From Umbilicaria muhlenbergii (taxonomy: Eukaryota > Ascomycota > Lecanoromycetes > Umbilicariales > Umbilicariaceae): DNA of 64,000 nucleotides. A program made the position numbers and the translations under genes. Below the pieces are notes generated by a model, which did no database searches, had not been told where the DNA came from, and saw nothing but the letters and a program-made list of their open reading frames with translations. Shown piece by piece: positions 1-10,668 of the stretch. The stretch spans positions 9,223,431 to 9,287,430 of the forward strand of contig KK106981.1 of the NCBI GenBank assembly GCA_000611775.1, written 5' to 3'. The first letter of the stretch is position 1. Each line of letters begins with the position of its first letter.

Positions 1-1176
1 ATAGTCTATGTAAATCTTCTGCTTTCTTAACAAAGCTCTCGCGGATATGTCGTCTCTGGTATTGCCAACATAGCCCTCCCGCAATGATAACAATGAAAAG
101 GATTACCCCAATGATAATTGCGCCTTTTTCGCCGCTGTTAAGGTCGTGCTTGTGATTGGTTCCGTTGATTTGATTGTGTTGAATAGGCGTATTGATTTGG
201 CCATTGATTGACCAAGTGACTGGTACACTATCATGCTGATTAACGACGAAAAAATTTCCACTGTCGTTGCCCAGACTATCTCCTAACGGGTCATCAAAAT
301 TCAGACGAAAGTGGCAGGTAGTGGGAAAGTCGATGTTGTGAATGACATCAGTGAGGTTGAGTGAAAAAGGACTGTCTGCAAAAGCGTCTGCAGGGGCAGT
401 CGTAATATTAACTGTAGGCACTTAATCAGTAAGTGACAGGCGAATGAACGAAAGAACCAATGATTGAATGATTATACCAGAACTGCCGTTGCACCAGAGC
501 CAGAGAGTGAGAGGTTGTAAGAAGCTTGACACCCAGACGAGGTCAACAGCGTCATGTAAATGATATTCTGGATATCGCTCTTCAACCAATGTACAGTTGC
601 ATGTGTCACTAGTAGTGTTAGGGAAGAGGAATCTCCCGACAGCACTGCTTTTAGCTGAAACGCTCGGACTGTTGACTAGCCCGTTACTGCCACTAACACC
701 GCTGACACTTCCAGTGGATGCAGTGACAGCCGCTGCAGTTGAGGTGACAACGGCGATGAGAGTGGTGTTGGCCCCAGCGACAACAGTTGCAACAGCGGGT
801 CGGAAGGTGATGGCGGATGGTTGGGTAGTTACAACGGTGGGTTGGGTGGTAACAACGGAAGGCTGGCTGGTGACGACAGAGGGCATGCCGGTCACGATGT
901 CATGAGACTTGGTTGAGCTGATGTAGAGGATTGGTAGTCCGATCTATCAAAAATAGCGCTATCAACTAATGTCCTCTAAACCTGCACGAGGCTATGAGAG
1001 GGAGAAGAGGATTTCGAGATTAGACTGAATGGACAGGGAAGGCAACCTTGCTCTAAGAGAATGTGACTACTTACGTGATCTAATGGTAGATCGCTGCTGT
1101 CAATGCTCATGCTACCGCTTGATTGAGCCAAAGCCACAGCAGCGAAGGAGAAAGTGAGGACAATTGAGGAACGCAT
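1..1176 (-). CDS. Single-pass membrane protein with Ser/Thr-rich ectodomain (partial, C-terminus beyond window)
   Basis: Not a family I can name. Spliced from three exons: 1176-1075, 943-478 and 420 to the window edge; introns 1074-944 (GTAAGT..TAG) and 477-421 (GTATAA..AAG) keep frame. Exon 1 encodes a signal peptide (MRSSIVLTFSFAAVALAQ). Then comes a Thr/Val-rich low-complexity stalk (repeats of SVVTTQP), a CNC..C segment, a W-containing beta-type stretch (DLVWVSSF..LWLWCN), a second block (PADAF...CHFRLNFDD...GNFFV) and a transmembrane helix near GAIIIGVILFIVIIAGGLCW followed by a basic stop-transfer QYQRRH. Type I topology with a short cytoplasmic tail is inferred. The gene at 2361-4086 has the same block order, so the two are local paralogs. 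The role is unknown; a cell-surface or adhesion role is only a guess. Confidence 0.72.
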
Positions 1177-2195
1177 ATTGATTGAGTTTTATATAATGTC
1201 TTCCTGTTCATGAAACTCCAACTGCAGTTGATCCTAATATTGATGAGGCTTTGATATAATGTAGATGATTGAGTGCTGCCTTCTTATAGAAATTTCGTTG
1301 ACAATCACTACTGAACTAAATGAGATCTCAAAGGGAATTTCAATGGGAAGTTTTGTCTCTTGCTAGCAGTGCTTTCAAAACTCATCCGGCAACGTATTTC
1401 ACAGTGTGCCGTAACGTGTCTCCGGTTCAAACCCAAAGAGATAGGTGTTTTGCTGTTATTCACACTGAAACGCGAAAACCCCTCACAACTGAACTGAGCC
1501 ATGCTATTGCGCAATGAACACATCTTACCTAGTGGCGTAGAATGGATGGAAATAGTAACAAATGGAAAAAGGAATTCTTCAGGGGCTACTACGCCGTAAA
1601 AATTTCATCTTTCATAGGCGCGCTTTCTGAACTGCCAGAACATGACGATTCAGCACTCCCTAATCTCCCTTTCCACCGGGCTGAGGCTCAAGGATCAAGG
1701 AGACAATTTACATGAATGAGAACTAAATATAATTCTTGATGAATCGCTGTTGATGAGGTTGAGGAGCAAGCGCACTATCAAATAGTTTCCGGATTTAAAG
1801 CAATAGTTCTTGTGGATCTTCAGCAGCCAATCGATAATGATAAAGAACACGGGTATTCCAGTGAGCAAGAAGTGCAGAAATAGCGCTCGAAGATCATTTT
1901 GACATCTACTTTCAGCAGCTATGCATCATGCTCTCCTCGAGACCTCCTTCGCTATCAGAAACATTGGCGGTTTCCTCGTCGAGAATAGCATTTGTTTCGA
2001 TGAAAAGCCAGGTGGGCTGGGTTCGAGCCCTCCAGCCCTTTGAATGTGACGTGGTTGCGAGGCTGACGAATCTTGAGGTAACGCAAACGGCCCAGCGTTT
2101 TGGGAATGGGGCAGAGACTCTGCGTAGCCATATGACTGTTCATGAAGCGGCAAAGCGGATCGATGCTGGCCGCCTACGCCTACAAATATGAGGCC
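1177..2195. other. Intergenic, no supported gene
   Basis: Short open frames occur on both strands, but none has a recognisable domain, signal peptide or splice-consistent extension. Upstream part should contain the promoter of the gene starting at 1176. Confidence 0.5.
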
Positions 2196-2200
2196 GCAAG

Positions 2201-2310
2201 TGCTGAATTTATTCAACGGATTGACTGGAGTTCGATTGCTACGAAAAGTGGTGCGAAAAATTAGAGGGGGGATGCCAAGCCACTAAGCAGGCGACAGTGA
2301 AAGCTCAACA
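2201..2310 (-). mobile_element. Solo LTR of the 110-bp-LTR TRIM family
   Basis: 110 bp nearly identical to the two terminal repeats of the element at 3237-3939. It begins TG and ends CA, and is flanked by a perfect 5-bp target duplication GCAAG (2196-2200 and 2311-2315). The TATA-like core of the intact LTRs (CTATATATTCG on the minus strand) is altered here, and the first bases read TGCTGA rather than TGTTGA, suggesting an older copy. A solo LTR arises by recombination between the two LTRs of a full element. Confidence 0.88.
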
Positions 2311-3236
2311 GCAAGCCAGTTTGAGATTCAAATTCACTGATTCAGTCATAGGACAGAACCTCATACCAACGGAACACAACCATGCAGCTCGTTCAACGGT
2401 ACCCCATCTAGCTCACTCAACGGTACCCCATCCAGCTCAGGGGCTCTCCCGGGAGCGGGAAGCTCACTCGGCATAAAGGCCCCTGATAACTCATATGCAT
2501 CACCTCTTTCCACAAGCCGCGACGCCTTTGTATCAGCGCTTCTAGTAGCGGTCCTTTTCCTGCGTGCCTTCCGGCACCACCAGCCTGATAGTATCAGGAG
2601 GCTGAGGATACTCAGTGATATACTCACTGCAATAGCAATGATGGAAGCTTTATTGAGGCTGTGATGAGAGGCGGGTCTCGTTCCGGTGTCCGTGCTTAGT
2701 GGAGAGCCTGGTGTAACAGTGAAGCTTGATGCGAGTAATGATTTTGATAGGATAATAGCGTCCGTAATGGCACTTCCAGAAGAAATTGTACTCGCGGATG
2801 GAAATGATGTAGTGGCTGTAGTAAAGCCCCACGTGGTAGGTTGGTGACCAGTGTCTCGATTGACTTCAAAGTTTCCACTATTACCACAAGGGCCATTGAT
2901 CCCAGTAAGCTCCAGCTGGAAATGACAGGGACCGGAGTCGAAATCGAGGCCGAGTGCCTGCGTTAAATTTATGGCATAAGCATCAGCTGGAGTTACGACA
3001 GGAGGAACGGTCGAAGGAAGAGCTAAAGCACCCAGTCAGTTGATGAGAGACGCAATGTGGAGAAAGTGAAAAAGGGTCCTCATACACACCGTAAGCCGCG
3101 TAGTAGTCAGATGTTGTCTTGTTTATGCACCAAAGAAGTAGATAGATCCCAAGGTTTGGGAAATTTGATGACCAAGAGACGTTGAGGGAGTCATATAGGT
3201 TGAATTCAAAAAAAGAAGAGTTTGGTGCGTGGCTAA

Positions 3237-3346
3237 TGTTGAATTTATTCAACGGATTGACTAGAGTTCGATTGCTACGAAAAGTAGTGCGAATATATAG
3301 AGGGGGAATGCCAAGCCACTAAGCAGGCGACAGTGAAAACTCAACA
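3237..3346 (-). repeat. 3' LTR of TRIM
   Basis: 110-bp terminal repeat, nearly identical to 3830-3939. On the minus strand it carries a TATA-like CTATATATTCG and, at its end, the perfect palindrome GTTGAAT-AA-ATTCAAC. Confidence 0.9.
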
Positions 3347-3416
3347 CTCCCCCTCACTGCGACTGCTCCCCCATGACCCTAAAACCACAACCTCATTTTC
3401 TCACCCAAGTCCCAAA

Positions 3417-3740
3417 GGAATGGCCACCTTTGTGGGCTTCCGATAAGTGCCTTGTAGGCCCGTAATGCCTCTGCGAGGAGGGCTTCTGAAGTGGAATGCC
3501 AACCTTTGTGGGCTTCCGATAAGTGCCTTGTAGGCCCGTAATGCCTCTGCGTGGAGGGCTTCTGAAGTGGAATGGCCACCTTTGTGGGCTTCGATAAGTG
3601 CCTTGTAGGCCCGTAATGCCTCTGCGTGGAGGACTTCTGTGGATGCCTCTCTGTGGAGGACTTCCGAAGTGGAATGGCCACCTTTGTGGGCTTCCGTGAC
3701 TGAAACGCCACCTCTGTGGGCTGGCTTCCGTTACTGCCTC
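3417..3740. repeat. 76-bp tandem repeats inside the TRIM
   Basis: Units starting GGAATGGCCACCTTTGTGGG at 3417, 3493 and 3569 have a 76-bp period. A shortened unit and two partial ones follow (about 3642-3740). An open frame runs through them on the minus strand (KPTKVAIPL-type repeats), but it looks like a by-product of the repeat. Confidence 0.85.
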
Positions 3741-3829
3741 CGTAGAGGGCTTGTTTGCATAGTCTTTAACGTCCTCTCAGCATGGACGGAGTCAATCCGC
3801 AGCGCCTTGCGCTGACCGGGCTCATAACC

Positions 3830-3939
3830 TGTTGAATTTATTCAACAGATTGACTAGAGTTCGATTGCTACGAAAAGTGGTGCGAATATATAGAGGGGGG
3901 ATGCCAAGCCACTAAGCAGGCGACAGTGAAAACTCAACA
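3830..3939 (-). repeat. 5' LTR of TRIM
   Basis: 110-bp terminal repeat that differs from the other LTR by only a few substitutions, suggesting a fairly recent insertion. The primer-binding site lies directly downstream (plus coordinates about 3816-3829). Confidence 0.9.
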
Positions 3940-4086
3940 GCTAAGAGTTGGTGGGTAATAGAAGGAGGCATTCGGGTACGCGGCCATGGAAGGGTAATAT
4001 CTAAGTTTGACCAGAGTTGCGGTCTGATAAATAGATGAGTCAGAGCGCAAGTGGTCATCAACAGCGTCTCTCCAAAAGTGAAAAAG

Positions 4087-5851
4087 CTAGCAAAAGACTG
4101 GGAGAAGGCGGAAAAATGCAGAAAACCCATTTTTGTAAATCCAGCCGTGTACGGCACATAGCCCATTCATTCTTGCTGAGACGAGAATAGACCTGGAAAT
4201 TGGGGGTGAGCCGTAGCAACCCATGAAATGAAAGTGTCACCACCGGATCCCGCAGTACGGTGTAGAGACTGCTTTGCCATACGATAGTTTGCCTCTTGTA
4301 GGTGCGCTTATTGACATGTGGTTACACAGTGGCCCAGCAGCGGTTGCTTCTAGGTCGGTAAATAATTGGATCATATGCCATATGAGGGATTCCCACAAAA
4401 GGGTAAGGCTGGCGGGCTGGATAGGAGCCGCCCACTCCATACAGTGGGACCCCACAGTACCTACCCACACTTCCCAGTGTGCCTATAAAATGATCCACCG
4501 TGAGGGGACCTCTCGCTTGAGGCATGAGCTTGCATGACTAAGCAAATAAGCGGACGGGACGAAGAGTTTTAATCACGTGCAGGCCATAGCCCTACCGGCT
4601 TTAATGTTATTCCCGCTAAACGTCATTATATACCAACCTCGGGGGCTGATTTTCATTTATTTTATATGTTTCAGGTTTACCCAATAGAGATTTTAGATAG
4701 ATATGTAGATTGTAGCCTCATGGCCTTTGAATTCAATTTTCAAACCCTCTGTTCAGGGAGCTAACCGCTTTAGTTTTGAAAGCACGCGTTTTTAAACCAC
4801 CAAACATCATACTTCAATACAATATGACATCATTTACAGTAAGTTATAGCCTCATTCTGCTGCCTGCCTCCGCTGCTGCCTGCCTCCGCCGCTGCCTGCC
4901 TCCGCCGCCTCCGCCCCTGCTGCTGCTGCCCTTGCTGCCGCTGCCGCTGCTGCCTCCACTGCTGCTGTCTCTGCTGTTGCTGCCTTTGCTGTTGCGTAAT
5001 TTTTAGTACCAACTGGCAGACGCTTGCGGATCATATTTCATAACCTCCGGGGGAGACCCCCGGAACCCCCCTCTCAGGGAAAACATCATGTGATTTCCAT
5101 CATCAAGCCTGTTCAGATCCGCGTTCAGAAGACCTTGGCCGTTCAGAATATCATTCGGATTAGGAAAACTTCTAAAACACAGGTTAGAAAGATTATGGAA
5201 AAGGACCCTGAACCTACAGCTCTGCAAGCTGAACAGGTTTTTCAATACTGATAGCCTTCATTATATTCAGCGGCGGGTTTCAAACGCTTACAAGCACTAC
5301 AGGCAAGGTAGTCCATAGTGAATGCAGTCCATAGTGAATGCAGTAGTATTTTTGAAGAATTTGCAAGACGTGCCAAGCCCACAAGAAGCCTAGTCTTGAA
5401 GAGGAAAAAATGCACCCTCCGGAACGGAAAAATCTACTCCACTAGCGGCCGAACGCGATTTGGAACCCCTCTGGAGATTTAACATGAGCAAGCTCATGAA
5501 TAATCACTGTTAACTCAGGTGTCGTTCTCAAAATGTCTTCCCGCAATCTACTTCTCCTCTGCTGTCCAAAGTGAACCGGACGGGTGGGTGGTGAGTAAGG
5601 AGGAGATGGAGAAGGATCAGTCTACGGTTTATGCAGATGGGTGGTTACCGACGAAGGGCTTCTTCGGGGATGATGAGCAGAGGATTGCAGTTGAGGCTTC
5701 TCGGTCTATATACTTGCGACTGGTCAAATATTCGATTGCATATGTTCCAAAACGCGACCACTATGACTGCCGCCGGGTATCATCTCCTCCTCCGACACGC
5801 CGTCTAAATCCGAGTATACCTCACCCAAATATCGACACATGAAACTATCTC
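4087..5851. other. Gene-poor stretch with low-complexity DNA
   Basis: No supported gene. It should include the missing first exon of the interrupted membrane-protein gene but none could be placed. It also holds a GCTGCC/CTGCCT microsatellite-like tract (about 4856-4990), a GC hairpin CTCCGGGGGAGACCCCCGGA (about 5046-5066) and a duplicated 17-mer (about 5310-5345). Possible old repeat sequence. Confidence 0.5.
4856..4990. repeat. GCTGCC-rich simple repeat
   Basis: Imperfect runs of CTGCCTCCG and GCTGCC; the open frames across it in all directions are repeat artefacts. Confidence 0.8.
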
Positions 5852-8800
5852 TTACCCATCCACATTCCTTCTAACCTTCTTCAAACCAACAACCCCCCTG
5901 CAAGCCCTCTTCATCCCCTCCAACCGATCCCTCTCCTTCACCACCATCCCCTCCACCAACCCCCTAATCGCCCTCCTCCCCATCCTCCCATGCAAATCCT
6001 GCCACCCCGCCAACTCGCCCGCAACAGTCTGCTGCGTGTACGTCAACTCACTTCCAATAGCCCTCAACTCCTCTTGGGACCGACTCAACCGGTCCTGCGC
6101 ATCAGTGTGCACGCTCTTGCGCGTATCGTCCAGAAGACCTAGGGGCCAGCGGTCGGATCGTCGCAGCGAGGAGGTGTGTCGCTCGATGGCTTTTTGCGTG
6201 CTGGTTATGGAGGTGATGAGGGCGTGGGGGCGGGAGAGGCTGGAGAGCATGGCGAGGATGGTAGAGGAGATGGCGAGGAGGTCGTGGAAGAAGGATTTGT
6301 AGGGGTCAGATTCGGGGGGTTGGACCGTGCTTCCGTAGCGGGTAAAGGCGTTGATGTGGGTAGGAGGGAGGAATGTCAAGGCCGATAGATGGCGGACGGA
6401 GAGGTCGAGAGCGATTGAGAAATCTAAGGAATCAACAGGGGTCCCGCAAGAATTGCAACTTGGGGTGGTTTTACCTGATGTCGTGTTACGGACGCCGTTT
6501 ACTCTCCGTATCACACTCTTGGTCATGTGATTGACACTTCGAACAGTCTCTCTCGCATGCCCGACAAATAGTTCAACATCTCTTACATCTTCCACCGGTT
6601 CATATTCCTCTCTAACTTTCTCATCCCGTATCTTCGCCTTCATGCTACTTCGCTCCGCCATCATTTCAGGCTGGATCTCCGGAGCAAGAATGAATTCCCA
6701 CAGGAGTTCGTGTGTCGAGAAGGTCGTGTGCAAAAGCATGATTTTGAGGAATCGATCGAGGCGGACCTGGATGTCGTGCAGTGCAGCGCGTGACGGTCTC
6801 GAAGGGATCTGGAATGGGGACCGAAAGTTGAAGATAGAGGGGAGCCAAGACGCTGGGTGCTCAACAGACAACCATTTTGCAAGATTCTCGAAATCGGCCA
6901 ACGACCTTCTGCAGGTCGTAACACCGATCATACCGTTCGGGTTCCGGGTCGCGGATTTGATGATCAAGCGAATCGTGGCATCCTCAACAAAGAAAGAGCG
7001 TACCACAGAGGTCACACGACCATCAGGCGCCGGCGTGTTCGAAACCAATACCATATCATCAATGCGGTTCCGAACCTCGTCATCCTTAGCAAGCTCAACT
7101 GCTGTCATGCCCCTGTGCTCCTTGGCGTTGATATCGACTCTTTTATCACCAAAGAATGCTCGCACCATATCGATCCTGCCGTATTTACTCGCCACCATCA
7201 ATGGGGTGAAGCGTTTGTCATTTGCTGCATTAGCATCCGAGTCACAGTGTTGAAGGATCCGTAGAGCTAGATGAGGTTCACTGACGACATGAAGAAGAGT
7301 ATTGCCTTTTGAGTCGATGTGGTCGTCCAGATGTAACTGTTCACCGTCGTCTTGCTCAAAGGTCGCAAGTTGAAGGGCGTCATTGACCATGTCGGCGTAA
7401 TGCGGATGATCATAAGATCGACACAAGGCAAGTAGAGGCGTCTGTCCATTCTTGTCCTTTTGCCTCCATGGCAGGAACTGACCAAATCGACGGATTAGAT
7501 CAGGCGCGTTGAATAGGTAGTGGGCCACTGTACGACCGTGATTGTCTGGTTTGGCGAAATAATTCTCAATTGATCGACTCTCCGTGGCCTGGAAAATGTA
7601 CTTGAGAATGATCTCAATCGATTCTGCATGAGCGAGCTGAACAGCGGCGCTTAATAGTGTGGTACCCTCACTATTATAATCTTCCAAAATCACTCTCGTA
7701 GGGTAGAAGTCACGGAGACTCAGGAGGTATTTCAAGGCCTCAGGCTTGCGGGCCTCGACTGCCATCATGAGCACGGAATCTCCCGATGTGTTTTGCGTTT
7801 GTGAAAGCTTTTCGATCGACGTGTCGCCTTCGATACCGCTGCTTCTAGAGTCGATGGTAGTTGTACGAGACTTGAATGAATAATCGGAAGCATTTGAAAG
7901 ACTCCTCATGTCCATTGAGACGCGCTTTACCAAGCGGGGTTTTTCCACTTGAGCCGCCGCCTGAAAGGGAAAAACGTGTGCAAGAGCGGACGATTCCGAT
8001 GAGGGCTGGACCTCCGTAATAGCCTGAGGGTGGTTGGATAGCGAGACACGGTCTGATACAGAGCCCTTCCTTCCTCGGCTCGTCGGTAAATCCTCTTCAA
8101 TAGCGTCTCCATCGGCCAGGCCTTCGTTCTCAATATCAGAACCATCGTACGCGGCATCCAGATCCATCTCAAGTATTGCCTTCATCGCCGGGATATCGCC
8201 ACTCACCGTTGCCTGCCAAAGCTTCTTGTTCCGCCGGCTGGCCTTTCGTAAACCTCCGGAGTCTTTCGCCAAGTAGGACAGCACCGCCTCGTACGTGCTC
8301 AGGGCGTATCCCATTTCCCCGCTCTCGACATCGTCGATAAAAATATAGTTCCGCATATAAGTTAACCTTGCTTGTAGGTGGCGTACCTGGGATCGAATGA
8401 CAACCACCAGTAGCAGAGATACCAACGTATCGGCATTCATAGTCATCATAGAACTCGGCTTCTCTGAGATTGGCTCGCTATGATTATTAGCAACGCCTTG
8501 CTCCGAGGATTTTTCCATAGTAGTAGCCTTTGTGATTGTCTTCTGTGTTGCGAGAAGGATGTCCATCATTTCTTGCGGGCTTCCGGCCACTCCTAACTTT
8601 CGAAACTCCTCCACACCCCTTCCAATGCGTTTCACAAGCTCTTCCTTGCCTTGCCGCCCGCCCTCAATGACAATGCCCACTTGAGAGATGTGAATGTTCT
8701 CCATCTGGTGGATACGAGACTCCAAATCAAGGTCTTCGAGGCGTCTACTGTTACATAGACGGGGATAAAGCACAGAATCATGGACCTGTTCTGTCACATA

Positions 8801-9914
8801 ACGCTCAATGAGTCTTTCAACCAAAGGACCGGTCAAGTCTGTCGTTGCCCCTAAGTGTGACAGCTGTTGTTTGTCCACAAGCTGGAAGAGATCAATGGCC
8901 GCAGTGACAGCGGTCTCCAACGTTCGCCGCATGTGGTCTTCCTCTTCGTCCACGAACGTAGTTGCTATAGATGGTGCTTTGGCGTGGCCGTTGGAAAATC
9001 TGGTATTCATGGAGCCGTTACTAGCAGACAGTGACGACCCTGAAGATCTACGAGAGGAGCTTGACAAAGGCTTAGAAGGTGTTGGCGGCAACGGCTTCTC
9101 GAATTCCTTGCGGAACTCTTTAAAGACTCGCTCAAAGCCCGGCTGCATCTGCCTTGCAATCATTGGAAAATTGTTGAGCAGATCATTGAACGATCTGATA
9201 TCTTTCTTCCGAGGCATGGCCGAGGAACCATCATTAGACTCAGGCAAAAATGTATTGCCGGGAGGAGTAGGGGACGAGTGGATCCCAGCGTAGATGCCTG
9301 GTAGTATAGCGGGGACGATATTGATGGGCTCGTAGAAGCCGACCAAAGGCCTGGAGATATAATAGATGAGCCATTGTTGAGCATCGAGACTGTCAGGGTA
9401 GTGCAGAACATCGCTCAGCAGCTGAGCCTGATTGAGAGATTTGAAGCCTAAGAATTGTTTTAGCATTGTAATCCAGGCAGTATGAGCAGTCTCCCGTTGC
9501 CCACCCTTGTTACTATACACGAAAGACTCCTTGACAACCACTGTCCGCCCATTTATGGTAGTAAACTGCTTCGCTTTCCCCCGACTATCTCGTACATTAG
9601 GCGCATCTTTATCTTTCCCAGCCCCCGACGCAGCGGGGATTCGAAGCACATGACTTGCCAGGAAATCTTCTGAGCGCGCTAGGTCGGCATAAATGGTGTT
9701 TGTCTCCCGATCTTGAGAAGTGAGGAGAACTTCGGTGGTGGGGACGAGGAGTATCTGAGAAGCGCCTCGGGTCAGCAGAGCTCCTAGCGATTGAGGAATG
9801 CCGGAACTTAGTTGAAGATTACTTGTCGACACTCACATGATGATTGACCGGATTGCACTGTGAGGGCAGCGTGCTCCTGAAGAAGGCCCGCAAGAAGGGA
9901 TTTAGGGAGTGCAT
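5852..9914 (-). CDS. VPS9-ankyrin-PX domain protein, probable Rab5-type GEF
   Basis: About 1,326 residues in two exons. Exon 1 (9914-9837) starts MHSLNPFLRAFFRSTLPSQC; an 82-nt intron (9836-9755, GTGAGT..CTCAG with GCTGACC branch) joins it in phase 0 to ILLVPTTEVLLTSQDRETN. A longer frame can be read through the intron from a GTG, but the spliced ATG start is far more convincing. A VPS9 catalytic domain spans about residues 345-540 (NADTLVSLLLVVVIRSQV typical of the core), ankyrin repeats about 680-915, and a PX domain about 955-1065 (WLSVEHPASWLPSI region). The C-terminal part is helical. VPS9 domains load GTP on Rab5-like GTPases and PX domains bind phosphoinositides, so a role in endosome tethering or fusion is likely. 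The 3' end is 10 bp from weak open frames on the other strand. Confidence 0.9.
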
Positions 9915-10668
9915 TCATCCGACATGTGTACGACCACGCGTGTGTCGGTCTGAGCTGTACAGCAAGCAGACCTCGTCACATATCGAAGCCTAGACTGAAG
10001 TGCTCATTGATGGCTTCGCATGGAGCTCCGGCTGCTGTTCTCTCGTGTCGTTAGGGAGGGGACGGGTTGTCCGGGCTGTTCGGGCTGTCCGGGCTATATT
10101 TGGCAATTGAGAACTTACGAGAGTCGTAACTGGTTGGTGTTATCGAGAGCTAACTGGTTTCCGCAGTGAGATATTTTGTGATGGGTTGTCCGAGCGGCTT
10201 GAGTAGTGCAGCCTTCAAAAGTCGAAGAATCATTAACAGGCATCAAGCATGGAAAATGCCATGTGAGTCCCCTCAGCCCTACGCTGACCACCAGCCAAAA
10301 TGCCGGGCCTGTTAATTCTATGACTCCCAGCCCGAGGGCATCTACGTTGGCGCCTAATCGTGAGCTTATGCTGGCGCAAATAAGTTGTACACTTCTGATA
10401 TCAAAAGATCATATCCCATACAAAGGACCATCCACCTATATATCTACAATAACAAAGCCTAGAGTAACAGAAGTTGAGAGTGGCGTCTGCAGTGCTAACC
10501 CCCTTATCTCGAATTCGAGAGTCCATACAGCGCCTTGAGCTCCCAAACCCCTATATTATACAAGGACCGAAAGTACTGCCCAGAGATCCGACCGCTTTTA
10601 CATGCACGCTAAATGCAGGGCGAAAGATGAGGAATCGAGATGGAGGCCATAGAACGAACGGAAGAGGA
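9915..10668. other. Intergenic between VPS9 protein and TIM44
   Basis: Contains the upstream region of the VPS9 gene and the 3' region of TIM44. A short GTCCGGGCTGTTCGGGCT tandem sits at about 10068-10096. A tRNA-like TGTCCGAGCGG string at about 10187 lacks the rest of a tRNA. No gene supported. Confidence 0.5.

Larger units (their letters stand above)
3237..3939 (-). mobile_element. TRIM (non-autonomous LTR retrotransposon), complete with target duplication
   Basis: Two direct 110-bp terminal repeats (3237-3346 and 3830-3939), starting TG and ending CA, enclose about 483 bp. The unit is flanked by the 5-bp duplication GCTAA (3232-3236, 3940-3944). Read on the minus strand, the base after the 5' LTR begins GGTTATGAGCCCGG, complementary to the anticodon arm of initiator tRNA-Met (CCGGGCTCATAACC), the primer type of copia-like elements that use a tRNA half-molecule. 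The 3' LTR is preceded by a purine tract (GTGAGGGGGAG). No gag or pol is present. All hallmarks agree on orientation and on a Ty1/copia-like parent. Confidence 0.92.
2361..4086 (-). pseudogene. Paralog of the 1-1176 membrane protein, interrupted by a TRIM retrotransposon
   Basis: Reading minus: an exon from about 4086 (3' splice TTTTGCTAG) runs in frame to the insertion at 3940, and the frame resumes exactly after the element at 3236 once one copy of the target duplication is removed. It continues to 3090, a 67-nt intron follows (3089-3023, CTGAC branch, TTTAG end), and the last exon ends at 2361. The encoded parts match the neighbour at 1-1176 block for block: DSLNVSWSSNF..LWC, then PADAYAINLT..CHFQLELTG..GNSGNFEV, a Ser/Thr stalk, a transmembrane helix (IIAIAVSISLSILSLLILSG) and a basic WWCRKARRKR anchor. 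The tail carries an ELDGVPLS/ELDGVPLN repeat. The 5' signal-peptide exon was not found. The insertion should stop translation, so the locus is called broken although each half is still open. Confidence 0.66.

Noticed and set aside
2015-2045. B-box-like GGGTTCGAGCCC
   Set aside because: No A-box or anticodon arm upstream; chance match.
3417-3740. CRISPR-like array (regular 76-bp repeats)
   Set aside because: Units are contiguous tandem copies with no unique spacers, inside a eukaryotic TRIM.
4830-5034. Gln/Ala-rich frames over the GCTGCC repeat
   Set aside because: Open in several frames on both strands, as expected of a simple repeat.
5519-5842. 107-codon plus frame downstream of the VPS9 gene
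   Set aside because: Opens from GTG, no domain, and composition not coding-like.
9755-9836. N-terminal extension of the VPS9 protein read through from a GTG
   Set aside because: The stretch is a canonical intron, and the spliced exon 1 gives a conserved-looking N-terminus with an ATG.
10180-10260. tRNA-Leu/Ser-like string TGTCCGAGCGG
   Set aside because: No acceptor stem pairing and no TTCGA B-box at the right distance.
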